From Methylocystis suflitae (lineage in GTDB: Bacteria > Pseudomonadota > Alphaproteobacteria > Rhizobiales > Beijerinckiaceae), in contig NZ_JAMRYX010000077.1 in NCBI RefSeq assembly GCF_024448135.1, positions 1 to 35,448 on the forward strand: DNA of 35,448 bases, read 5' to 3'. The notes under the pieces are model-generated. The model was not told where the DNA came from. It did no database searches and saw only the letters and a list, made by a program, of their open reading frames with translations. Below, in pieces: positions 7,759-15,486 of the stretch (positions within the stretch are counted from its first letter, which is position 1; each line of letters opens with the position of its first letter). The position numbers and the translations under genes were made by a program.

Positions 7759-9198
7759 TCAAACGTGAATCGCGCGGCCGTAGGCCGCCAGCACGCTCTC
7801 ATGCATCGTTTCCGACAGCGTCGGATGCGGAAAGATCGTGCGGATCAAATCTTCTTCCGTCGTCTCGAGATTCATCGCGATGACGAAGCCCTGAATCAGC
7901 TCCGTCGCTTCGACGCCGAAGATATGCGCGCCGAGCAGCCGCCCGCTCTTGGCGTCGAAGATCGTCTTCACGACGCCTTCGAGTTCGCCGAGCGCGATCG
8001 CCTTGCCATTGGCGAGATAGGGGAAGCGGCCGATCTTGATTTCAGTCCCCTGCTCTTTCGCCTTCGCCTCGGTCAGGCCCACTGACGCGACCTGCGGATG
8101 ACAATAGGTGCAGCCCGGCACGCGAGATTTATCGAGGGCGTGAGCGTCCAGTCCGGCGATCGCCTCGACGCACGTAACGCCCTCATGCTCAGCCTTATGG
8201 GCAAGCATCGGGCCGCCGGCGACGTCGCCGATCGCGTAAACGCCGTCGACATTTGTGCGCCCCAGGCCGTCGATCTTGATGTCGCCCCGCTCGAGCGCCA
8301 CGCCGAGAGCCTCTAACCCCAGATTTTCGACATTGGCGACGACGCCGATCGCCGACAGCGCGCGCTCGACTTCGAGCGTCTGCGTCTCGCCGTCCGAAGG
8401 TTTCAGCGTGACGAGGAGGCTGTCGGCCTTTTTCTCGACCCCCGTTACGGTCGTCGCGACTCGAATGTCGATCCCCTGCTTCTTGAACGATCGATGCGCC
8501 AGAGCGGCGATCTCTTCGTCTTCGCTGGGGAGAATATGCGGCAACGCTTCAACGAGAATGACCTCGACGCCAAACGTCCTATAGAAAGAGGCGAATTCGA
8601 CACCGATGGCGCCGGCGCCGATGATGAGCAGCGATTTCGGAAAGCGCTCCGGCTTCATCGCCTCGAAATAAGTCCAGATGAGTCGTCCATCGGGTTCGAG
8701 GCCTGGCAGAACGCGCGGGCGCGCGCCGGTCGCGATGATGATGTGTTTCGCCTGATAGACGCCGTGGTCGAGCCTCGTTTTCGGCGAGGGCAATTGCGGC
8801 AGCATCGGCGGTTTGGTCGGCGCGGCGACGCGCACCTCGCCCTTACCGGCGATCGTCGCCTCGCCCCAGATGACGTCGATCTTGTTCTTCTTGAGCAGAA
8901 ACGCCACGCCGCCATTGAGCCGCGTCGCCGCCTCGCGCGAATGCGCGACGATGCGCGTAACGTCCGCGCTCAGAGCGCCTGGCGAAACGCCGAACCGCTC
9001 GCCTTCCTTGGCGAGACGATAGACCTCGGCAGAGCGCAGCAGCGCTTTCGTGGGGATGCAGCCCCAGTTCAGGCAAATCCCGCCGAGATGTTCGCGCTCG
9101 ACGACCGCGGTCTTGAGACCCAGTTGCGCCGCGCGGATTGCGGCGACATAGCCGCCGGGCCCGCCGCCGATGACGATGAGATCATATGTGTCGGCCAT
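7759..9198 (-). CDS. lpdA: Dihydrolipoyl dehydrogenase (E3)
   Basis: This 479-residue FAD flavoprotein reoxidises dihydrolipoamide with NAD+ in pyruvate/2-oxoglutarate dehydrogenase or the glycine cleavage system. The FAD-binding motif VIGGGPGGYVAAIRAAQLG is at the N terminus. The redox disulphide is Cys42/Cys47 in GGICLNWGCIPTKALL. The NAD-binding motif is LIIGAGAIGVEFASFY, the second FAD motif is VYAIGDVAGGPMLAHKA, and the catalytic His near residue 458 is in HPTLSET. TAGGACG lies just before the ATG. No E1 or E2 genes are adjacent, so which complex it serves cannot be told here. A 24-residue insertion rich in Pro (about residues 125-148) is visible between the first FAD segment and IIIATGARP. 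Confidence 0.95.
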   Translation of the reverse strand: MADTYDLIVIGGGPGGYVAAIRAAQLGLKTAVVEREHLGGICLNWGCIPTKALLRSAEVYRLAKEGERFGVSPGALSADVTRIVAHSREAATRLNGGVAFLLKKNKIDVIWGEATIAGKGEVRVAAPTKPPMLPQLPSPKTRLDHGVYQAKHIIIATGARPRVLPGLEPDGRLIWTYFEAMKPERFPKSLLIIGAGAIGVEFASFYRTFGVEVILVEALPHILPSEDEEIAALAHRSFKKQGIDIRVATTVTGVEKKADSLLVTLKPSDGETQTLEVERALSAIGVVANVENLGLEALGVALERGDIKIDGLGRTNVDGVYAIGDVAGGPMLAHKAEHEGVTCVEAIAGLDAHALDKSRVPGCTYCHPQVASVGLTEAKAKEQGTEIKIGRFPYLANGKAIALGELEGVVKTIFDAKSGRLLGAHIFGVEATELIQGFVIAMNLETTEEDLIRTIFPHPTLSETMHESVLAAYGRAIHV

Positions 9199-9333
9199 GC
9201 TTCGTCCTAGCTTCCAAGTGACACAGTCTTCAGCGTTGTAGCCAAACTCTACAAATTCACGAAAATTTACGCCCTAGAGGAAAAGCATATATTGTTTAGA
9301 CGTTTGCAGTCACCTGACCATAAGGGGGCTTTG

Positions 9334-11808
9334 ATGAGCGCCCGTCTTGCATCTGCGACCGCCTCGCTGCGTTCGCTTTCCTTCAAGATCCTCGCAGGTT
9401 TGCGTCGTGCAGTTCGTTTCATCTGGCGCGCCGCAATAACTGTCGTGCGCCTTTTGCTTTTGGCCTTTCTGATGGTTCTCGTGACCGCTTGGGCCATTTC
9501 CACGCCGAAGGACCACCCCTACCGCGTCCTTGATCCAGACTCGCGCGACTGCAACATGCGGATCGGCGAAAACGGGAACTACGTCTCGCCGGCATGGAAT
9601 ATTCTCGCGGCTTATGGCAACGCCGAAAACGAAGCGGCGCTCAAGGACGATCGAGGTCGTTGGGACACGAAATTTCAGTGCGCGATACAGCGTCACGCGA
9701 TTCCTGATCGCAACGCTGACGACAACAATCGATCGAACGCGCTTGGCTACACGCTGGCCTTTCTGGAATTTAAGGAGGATGGCGAGCCGTTCGAGCTGAT
9801 CAAGGACCCTCATCAGCTGTTCACCATGAACGAATTGACTGATCGCGTGAGCTATATCGAACGCAGCTCGTGGAAGCCGATCACACAGCTTGAGGCGCTC
9901 AACGCGCATCTTAGATCAGTTGAAAAGCGCACCCACGCCGATGAATTCGGAAATGCCGTTAAGCACAGCAATTACGTAATCGTCTTCGTTCATGGCTGGC
10001 GACATGACGCATCGATCGGAGACGGCAATGTCACCGATCTTCGCGCTTACGCGGCCCATGTCGCGCGATACCTTCGCGACCGGTGCATCGCTGGCGAAAG
10101 CGAGCATTGCGGGCGCGAGGTGACGGCGGTGTACGTCGGCTGGCGAGGCGCACGGCTGAACGAGACGCGACTGCATCTTCCCTTTATCGCGCTAGGCAAT
10201 ACCATGGGCGCGCTCTTAGATGGCGACGCCTCACATTGCTCGAACGGCGTTTTACCCAGCGAAAAGCCTTTATGCTGGAAGAACTGGATCAATTCCTGGG
10301 GCGATTCGCTCGCCTCCGGCGTCGTGACGCTGACCTTGTTCGACCGCAAACCCGTCAGCGAATATATCGCGCCGCACGCCCTCATGGCGCTGAGAAAAAT
10401 CGAGCAGGTTCTCAACAAACAGCCCGGGACGAAGGCAAAGCAACGAGACAATCCAAACAAGATGATCGTGATCGGCCATAGTCTCGGCGGCAACATGTTG
10501 GCCACGGCTTTGAAAGAACATTTGATCAAGGCCGTGCGTAATCATCCGGGCGCCAACGCCTACTTTTATCCCCCGCTCGGCGATCTCGTGGTTCTCATCA
10601 ACCCTGCGGCTGAAGCGTCCAAATGGACTGATGTTCAGCGCGCCGTCTGGGAGAAAGTCGCTTTCTTCGAGGGCGAAGGCGACCTCATGGCCGGCCACCG
10701 CTTCTTTCCGGCTCATCAGAGTCCTGTCGTGATTTCAGTCACCTCGGCCTATTCCTGGCCTCCAGGAGGGATCCGGCCCGGAGACTGCGCCATAGCCATG
10801 CGTGACAAACTGCGCTTGCTCGGTCGGGATGCGAATTCGCCAGACGAAATATGCGCGAGATACAAGCAGTTCCTAGAGGCAAAAAAACCCGGGGAGTTCA
10901 TCTTCCATGATGAGACGCCGAACCCCGACGAGCGCGCCTGCGGGGCGCTGAGAACGCCGTTTGCGCTCGATCAAGCGGTGGAGAATATCGATCGAAAAAA
11001 GAAAATCGGCATAAAATCCGACCTCGCAACCTATCTCGCTTTCCCACTTTTTCGCGGCGACCTCCGTCCCCTTGGCGCGATGATCGCTGGCGTTGCACGA
11101 GATCTACGCGCAGCCTGCGAAAGCTTCAGCATCTCCGAAAACCGACAAGATCAGCGAGCGCTGAGATTTTGGCAAAGGGTTGGAGAATTCGTCAGCGATC
11201 TTCCCTTCCAGAATACGGATATCGAGTCTTCGCGCACGATCGGCCATCTCGATCCGCCGCGATCGTCAGTGAATCTCGTCGATACTCTTCGCATGCCGGC
11301 CCGCCAGCTCGGCACGACGCATGAAATTCGCAGCATCCGTTGGGCGCCGCCCAGTCAGGCGGATTACAAGGATATCCCCGCCGATCCCTCACTAAACTGC
11401 GCTGTCAGCCACGACTGGCTAACGCGGGCGCGAAGGGCGCAAACGAATGGCACTCAGTGGGAGAGCGCGGTGCTGGCCCCACCGCTCGACCCCGATCCAG
11501 CGAATCCTCACGGCAGCGGCGTTCATCCCGCGGTCGAGATGACCCACGGTTTCAGGCTTGCAGGACTGCTCCCGATCACGCGCGCTAACGACCCGTTCTG
11601 GAACATGCGCGCCTACGACGATGTGCTCATGAGCCATGGAGGCTTCATGTTCAGTTCGTTTATTTGCGCGATCAATCAGTTCGTCATGGATCGGCCAACA
11701 CGATGGCCGCTTCCAACGCCCCCAGCCGAATTGCAAACGGCGCCCATGCCTCAAGAGCCAAATCGGCCGGCGGCGGACGCCCCCAAAATTCATCGGCGGG
11801 CGAGATGA
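9334..11808 (+). CDS. Large membrane-anchored alpha/beta hydrolase of unknown function
   Basis: The 824-residue protein has one N-terminal transmembrane segment at about residues 30-52, preceded by a basic stretch, so the bulk is probably periplasmic. Hydrolase signatures are IVFVHGWRHDA near residue 215 and the nucleophile elbow IGHSLGGNM with Ser383. A region with GDLVVLINPAAEASKW follows, as in serine esterases/lipases. The last 400 residues resemble nothing I know. They contain several Cys and a Pro-rich tail (PPAELQTAPMPQEPNRPAAD). The ATG at 9334 has AAGGGGG 5 nt upstream and begins just before the anchor; an open frame to 9292 is ignored. The gene stands alone, divergent from lpdA and convergent with rplT. 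The fold is secure; the substrate is unknown. Confidence 0.85.
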   Translation: MSARLASATASLRSLSFKILAGLRRAVRFIWRAAITVVRLLLLAFLMVLVTAWAISTPKDHPYRVLDPDSRDCNMRIGENGNYVSPAWNILAAYGNAENEAALKDDRGRWDTKFQCAIQRHAIPDRNADDNNRSNALGYTLAFLEFKEDGEPFELIKDPHQLFTMNELTDRVSYIERSSWKPITQLEALNAHLRSVEKRTHADEFGNAVKHSNYVIVFVHGWRHDASIGDGNVTDLRAYAAHVARYLRDRCIAGESEHCGREVTAVYVGWRGARLNETRLHLPFIALGNTMGALLDGDASHCSNGVLPSEKPLCWKNWINSWGDSLASGVVTLTLFDRKPVSEYIAPHALMALRKIEQVLNKQPGTKAKQRDNPNKMIVIGHSLGGNMLATALKEHLIKAVRNHPGANAYFYPPLGDLVVLINPAAEASKWTDVQRAVWEKVAFFEGEGDLMAGHRFFPAHQSPVVISVTSAYSWPPGGIRPGDCAIAMRDKLRLLGRDANSPDEICARYKQFLEAKKPGEFIFHDETPNPDERACGALRTPFALDQAVENIDRKKKIGIKSDLATYLAFPLFRGDLRPLGAMIAGVARDLRAACESFSISENRQDQRALRFWQRVGEFVSDLPFQNTDIESSRTIGHLDPPRSSVNLVDTLRMPARQLGTTHEIRSIRWAPPSQADYKDIPADPSLNCAVSHDWLTRARRAQTNGTQWESAVLAPPLDPDPANPHGSGVHPAVEMTHGFRLAGLLPITRANDPFWNMRAYDDVLMSHGGFMFSSFICAINQFVMDRPTRWPLPTPPAELQTAPMPQEPNRPAADAPKIHRRAR

Positions 11809-11850
11809 AAAGCGCCCGACAACACGGCAGTCCGCGCATAAGAAATTCCA

Positions 11851-11882
11851 AAACAAAAAGCCTCCCGCAGGCTGCGGGAGGC
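11851..11882 (-). terminator. Intrinsic terminator of rpmI-rplT
   Basis: Read on the minus strand, GCCTCCCGC-AGCCT-GCGGGAGGC forms a 9-bp GC stem followed by TTTTTGTTT. It lies about 140 nt beyond rplT, after the family 1 element. On the plus strand no T run follows the stem, so it should work mainly for rplT. Confidence 0.9.
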
Positions 11883-11907
11883 TCGAATGCGTTTGCGATA
11901 TAAGTCT

Positions 11908-12021
11908 TAGAGCAGGTTCCGAAAAAGTTGACAGACTTTTTCGATGAGAACCTGCTCCAACATTTTGATTCTGAGCGATCCTTATCGATCACATGATTCC
12001 ATGTGATCGGGAAGCGCTCTA
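11908..12021. repeat. Palindromic intergenic element, family 1, copy 2
   Basis: The full 114-bp copy is bounded by inverted ends TAGAGC (11908-11913) and GCTCTA (12016-12021). It holds two hairpins. In one, GAGCAGGTTC pairs with GAACCTGCTC around an inner CGAAAAAGT/ACTTTTTCG stem. In the other, CGATCACATG (11986-11995) pairs with CATGTGATCG (12000-12009) around ATTC. The right-hand CTA is the stop codon (TAG on the minus strand) of rplT. Confidence 0.92.
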
Positions 12022-12384
12022 GGCGGCCTGCGGCAATGCCGCCTTTGCCTGCGCCACGATCGCCGCGAAGGCTTCCGGCTGGTGGATGGCGAGATCCGAC
12101 AAAACCTTGCGATCGACTTCGATCCCGCCCTTGGCGAGCCCGTCGATGAACCGCGAATACGTCAGCCCGTGCTCGCGCACGGCGGCGTTGAGCCGCTGGA
12201 TCCACAGCGCGCGGAACACGCGCTTCTTCGCCTTGCGGTCGCGCGTCGCATATTGCATCGAGCGGTCGACGGCGGCCTTGGCGGCGCGGATCGTATTCTT
12301 GCGGCGGCCGTAGAAGCCTTTGGCCGCCTTGAGGGTCTTCTTATGTTTGGCGTGCGATGTGACGCCACGCTTGACGCGAGCCAT
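12019..12384 (-). CDS. rplT: 50S ribosomal protein L20
   Basis: The 121-residue L20 binds 23S rRNA early in assembly of the large subunit. The N terminus [30 protein letters not shown] and the block [24 protein letters not shown] are diagnostic. AAAGGAG lies 7 nt before the ATG. It follows rpmI by 36 nt in one operon. Unlike many rhizobial relatives, no pheS follows; the gene ends in a family 1 element, where its TAG is the last triplet of the element, and then a terminator. Confidence 0.98.
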   Translation of the reverse strand: MARVKRGVTSHAKHKKTLKAAKGFYGRRKNTIRAAKAAVDRSMQYATRDRKAKKRVFRALWIQRLNAAVREHGLTYSRFIDGLAKGGIEVDRKVLSDLAIHQPEAFAAIVAQAKAALPQAA

Positions 12385-12420
12385 GACGAACTCCTTTGCG
12401 AAAAAGTGCGGTTCTGCGGA

Positions 12421-12621
12421 TCAGCCGTTCGGCAGGAAGTATTTCTTGACGTTGTCGCCGTCAGTCTTGAACAAGACGTTCGTGCCGCGCAGATTTCTGA
12501 TCTGCTTGTTGGTCCGCTTGATCATCCCGTGGCGCTTGCCCTGCTGGGCGTAGACCACTTTCCCGGTGCCGGTGATCTTGAAGCGCTTTTTTGCGCCGGA
12601 TTTCGTCTTCAGCTTGGGCAT
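12421..12621 (-). CDS. rpmI: 50S ribosomal protein L35
   Basis: The 66-residue L35 starts [20 protein letters not shown] and ends KKYFLPNG, the usual length and composition. The ATG at 12621 follows GGGAG by 6 nt; the open frame extends further up but is not coding. It is the first gene of the rpmI-rplT operon. infC, which precedes it in many bacteria, is absent here. Confidence 0.97.
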   Translation of the reverse strand: MPKLKTKSGAKKRFKITGTGKVVYAQQGKRHGMIKRTNKQIRNLRGTNVLFKTDGDNVKKYFLPNG

Positions 12622-12699
12622 TTTGCTCTCCCGGGCTCTGGGCCCTGTTGTTTGCGCCGCAGGAAATTGGTCCAAACGACACGTGTTCGCGCGAGCGAA

Positions 12700-12738
12700 A
12701 GAACCGCCACGGCAGCCCATCACTGGCCGGGCGGTTCT
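12700..12738 (-). promoter_or_regulatory. Structured 5' leader of rpmI-rplT
   Basis: On the minus strand AGAACCGCC and GGCGGTTCT form a perfect 9-bp stem enclosing 21 nt. It begins about 115 nt and ends about 80 nt before the rpmI start. L20 represses its own operon through leader RNA in E. coli and Bacillus, so an autoregulatory site is plausible. I could not match it to a described leader class. Confidence 0.5.
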
Positions 12739-12749
12739 GTAGAGCGGGG

Positions 12750-12778
12750 TTTATTGCCCAACGCCGGGGGAAACGCAA
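12750..12778 (-). promoter_or_regulatory. Candidate promoter for rpmI-rplT
   Basis: On the minus strand TTGCGT (12773-12778) and AATAAA (12750-12755) are separated by 17 bp. Transcription would start near 12743, just before the leader stem, which is the attraction of this assignment. The -10 match is only four of six. The rest of the 12622-12952 gap shows no gene. Confidence 0.35.
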
Positions 12779-12952
12779 GTCCACGCAAGCCTTGGGAACG
12801 CCTGGAGTAGACGGCCCCGCCTCTTGGCGACATAGTCCGATCGCCAAGAAGGCGTGAGTCGACAACAAAGCGAGGAAGACCAAGCAGCGCGACGTTAAAC
12901 CAAGAAATAACGCCGTTTTTCGCAAGATTGAAGAACAATCGGAAAGCGCTAG

Positions 12953-14098
12953 ATGTCACTCGCTGGAAACGATCCGGGGCGCATTATGAATATCCATGCA
13001 TCTATAGGGGCCGCGATTGCCGCGGACTGTCCAGTCAATTCCCACAATGAGTGGGATCCACTGGAAGAGATCATCGTCGGCCGCCTCGAAGGCTCGACGA
13101 TTCCTTCCGACCATCCGGTCGTTACCTGCAACATTCCCGGCATGGCCGCGCGCGCCCAATCGCTCGCCGCCGGCTTCCGCTTTCCGAAATTCATGATCGA
13201 GCCCGCCCAGGAAGAGCTCGACAATTTCATCAAGGTGCTCGAATCGCTCGGCGTCACGGTGACGCGGCCGGAGCCCTTCAACCACAAGGCGAAATTTTCG
13301 ACGCCCTATTGGTCGTCGCGCGGCTTCTGCAATTCCTGCCCGCGCGATTCCATGCTCGTCTTCGGCGACGAGATTCTCGAAACGCCCATGGCCTGGCCCT
13401 GCCGCTATTTCGAGACGCACAGCTATCGGCCAATCCTGAAGGACTATTTTAAGCGCGGCGCGCGCTGGACGTCGGCGCCCAAGCCGCAGCTCACCGATGA
13501 GTTGTTCGATCCCAACTTCAAATTGCCCGAGAAGGGCGAGCCGCTCCGCTACATTCTCACCGAGTTCGAGCCGGTGTTCGACGCCGCCGATTTCTTCCGC
13601 TGCGGCCGCGATATTTTCGTCACGCGCTCCAATGTGACGAACGCCATGGGCATCGACTGGCTGCGCCGCCATCTCGGCGACGGCTATCGGATTCACGAGA
13701 TTAAGAGCCGCTGCCCCAATCCGATGCATATCGACACCACGATCCTGCCGCTGGGGCCGGGCCGCGTGCTCATCAATCCCGAATATATCGATCCCGACGA
13801 ACTGCCCGACATTTTGAAGAAATGGGACATTCTCGTCGCGCCGGAGCCCGATCCGATCAACGACCGCATTCTCGCGATCACCTCGATGTGCGGCAAATGG
13901 CTCAGCATGAACATTCTGATGATCGACGAGAAGCGCGTCATCGTCGATCCGCATCACGTCAATATGATGCGGCAGATGGAGAAGTGGGGCTACGAGCCGA
14001 TCCCGGCGCCCTTCCTGCACTATGCGGCGTTCGGCGGCGCGTTCCATTGCGCGACGCTCGACGTGCGGCGGCGCGGAACGCTCGAGAGCTATTTTTGA
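12953..14098 (+). CDS. Glycine amidinotransferase (AGAT) family protein
   Basis: This 381-residue enzyme belongs to the L-arginine:glycine amidinotransferase family, which moves the amidino group of arginine to an amine acceptor, classically making guanidinoacetate and ornithine. Landmarks shared with vertebrate AGAT run along the whole length: CPVNSHNEWDPLEEIIVGR, SCPRDSMLVFGDE, APKPQLTDELFD, EFEPVFDAADFFRCGRDIF, NPMHIDTTI, KWLSMNILMIDEKRVIVD and GGAFHCATLDVRRRGTLESY. The catalytic trio aligns to Asp210, His259 and Cys366. GGAAAG lies 6 nt before the ATG at 12953; a second in-frame ATG is at 12986. The gene converges on a guanidinium-exporter-type gene 53 bp away. The acceptor is not certain: relatives also act in toxin and natural-product pathways. 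Confidence 0.9.
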   Translation: MSLAGNDPGRIMNIHASIGAAIAADCPVNSHNEWDPLEEIIVGRLEGSTIPSDHPVVTCNIPGMAARAQSLAAGFRFPKFMIEPAQEELDNFIKVLESLGVTVTRPEPFNHKAKFSTPYWSSRGFCNSCPRDSMLVFGDEILETPMAWPCRYFETHSYRPILKDYFKRGARWTSAPKPQLTDELFDPNFKLPEKGEPLRYILTEFEPVFDAADFFRCGRDIFVTRSNVTNAMGIDWLRRHLGDGYRIHEIKSRCPNPMHIDTTILPLGPGRVLINPEYIDPDELPDILKKWDILVAPEPDPINDRILAITSMCGKWLSMNILMIDEKRVIVDPHHVNMMRQMEKWGYEPIPAPFLHYAAFGGAFHCATLDVRRRGTLESYF

Positions 14099-14116
14099 TT
14101 CAATCGCGCTTCGTTC

Positions 14117-14146
14117 GCCCGACGCTTCTGGCAAGGAGCGCCGGGC
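14117..14146. terminator. Hairpin between the amidinotransferase and exporter genes
   Basis: GCCCGACGCT pairs with AGCGCCGGGC (one A/C mismatch) around a 10-nt loop, in the 53-bp gap between the two convergent stop codons. It is placed to serve both genes, but no good T tract follows on either side. Confidence 0.45.
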
Positions 14147-14151
14147 AATCT

Positions 14152-14478
14152 CTATTTCAGGTCGACGCCGCCGAGCCGCAGGCCGATGATGCCCAGAACA
14201 ATAAGGCCGATCGAGCCTAAACGCAGGAAGGTCGTCGGTTCGTTAAAGAGATAGACGCCCACAAGCGTCGCCGCGGCGATGCTTGTTCCCGTCCATGCGG
14301 CGTAAGCCGTGCCGGCGGGAATCGTTTTCACCGCTAGGCCCAGGCATCCGACGCTCGCCGCCATAAAAAAAACCATGATGACCGAAGGCCAAAGCCGCGT
14401 GAACCCTTGGGCATATTTCATCCCGATGAGCCAGCCGACCTCGCAGAGGCTGCCGATAAAAAGGATGATCCAGTCCAT
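14152..14478 (-). CDS. gdx: Small multidrug resistance family transporter, Gdx/SugE type
   Basis: This 108-residue inner-membrane protein has four spans and works as a dual-topology dimer. SugE-branch members are guanidinium/proton antiporters. The proton-coupling Glu13 is in LCEVGWLIGMKYAQGFTRL. The residues I recall lining the guanidinium site in Gdx (Glu13, Trp16, Ser42, Tyr59, Trp62) are all present (GTAYAAWTG holds the last two), and the C-terminal GLIVLGIIGLRL is typical. Position 10 is Ser with Gly at 9, slightly unlike characterised Gdx. AAGGA lies 7 nt before the ATG. It converges with the amidinotransferase and diverges from pirin. No clear guanidine riboswitch precedes it. A quaternary-ammonium pump is the alternative. 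Confidence 0.88.
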   Translation of the reverse strand: MDWIILFIGSLCEVGWLIGMKYAQGFTRLWPSVIMVFFMAASVGCLGLAVKTIPAGTAYAAWTGTSIAAATLVGVYLFNEPTTFLRLGSIGLIVLGIIGLRLGGVDLK

Positions 14479-14607
14479 CTAACCGTCCTTGCCATGCGAC
14501 GTCCTCGCCGCGTCCGGCGACTTGTGGGTTTTGCGGTCCCATCCGTCAAGAACCGCCAATTTGCATTTCGCTCAATGCCGCCCACATAGGCGGCAAGGAG
14601 CTTCCTC

Positions 14608-15486
14608 ATGAGAAAAATTGTCGGCGTTCACCCCGCCCCGGACTCCATGCACTGGGTCGGCGACGGCTTTCCGGTGCGTTCGCTGTTTTCGCATCACGAA
14701 CATGGCGCGCGGGTGAGCCCCTTTTTGCTGTTCGACTACGCGGGACCGTTTGATTTTCCACCGACCGCCAAGCGGCGCGGCGTCGGCGCCCATCCGCATC
14801 GCGGCTTCGAGACGGTGACGATCGTCCTGGACGGCGAACTCGCGCATCGCGACTCGACCGGCGCCGGCGGACTTATCGGTCCCGGCGACGTGCAATGGAT
14901 GCGCGCGGCCTCGGGCGTCGTCCACGAGGAGTATCATTCCGAAAGCTTCGGCAAGTCGGGCGGACGGTTCGAGGTCGTGCAGCTCTGGGTCAATTTGCCG
15001 GCGCGCGAGAAGTTGAGCCCGCCGCGCTACCAGACCCTCCTCGACAAGGACATTCCGCGCGTCGACCTGCCGGATGACGCCGGGCTTGTTCGCGTCATCG
15101 CCGGCGAATTCGACGGCCATCGCGGACCGGCGCAAACGGCGACGCCGATCGATCTTTGGGACGTGCGGATCGACGCGGGAAAGCGCGCCCGGTTCACGCT
15201 TACCGAAGGCCATACGGCGCTTGCGGCGGTTCTCGAAGGAACGGTCGAAGTCAATGGCGAGAAGATCGCGCGCGCGACCGATGTCGTCGTATTCGAGGCG
15301 GAAGGCGGCGACATCGCCTTCGAAGCCAACAATGACGTGAAGCTGATCCTCATGAGCGGCGAGCCGATCGACGAGCCCGTGGCGCAACAAGGCCCATTCG
15401 TGATGAATACGCAGGATGAATTGCGGCAGGCCTTCGCCGACTATCAATCGGGACGGTTCGGCGCCATCGCGCCGCAAGGCGCCTAG
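14608..15486 (+). CDS. Pirin family protein (bicupin)
   Basis: This 292-residue two-cupin protein has the iron ligands of pirin: His62 and His64 in GAHPHRGFETV, and His106 and Glu108 in GVVHEEYHSE. Bacterial pirins include quercetinase-like dioxygenases and proteins that bind pyruvate dehydrogenase E1; nothing here decides between them. AAGGAG lies 7 nt before the ATG. The stop TAG is the first triplet of the family 1 element at 15484-15596. It is divergent from the gdx-type transporter across a 129-bp gap. Confidence 0.93.
   Translation: MRKIVGVHPAPDSMHWVGDGFPVRSLFSHHEHGARVSPFLLFDYAGPFDFPPTAKRRGVGAHPHRGFETVTIVLDGELAHRDSTGAGGLIGPGDVQWMRAASGVVHEEYHSESFGKSGGRFEVVQLWVNLPAREKLSPPRYQTLLDKDIPRVDLPDDAGLVRVIAGEFDGHRGPAQTATPIDLWDVRIDAGKRARFTLTEGHTALAAVLEGTVEVNGEKIARATDVVVFEAEGGDIAFEANNDVKLILMSGEPIDEPVAQQGPFVMNTQDELRQAFADYQSGRFGAIAPQGA

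Noticed and set aside
14479-14607. Guanidine-I, -II or -III riboswitch before the Gdx-type gene
   Set aside because: I looked for the ACGGCGGGA/AAAGCCCGGGAG blocks of class I, two hairpins with ACGR loops for class II and the class III pseudoknot string. Only partial resemblance was found (one hairpin with a GACG loop), so it is listed as a weak observation and not as a riboswitch.
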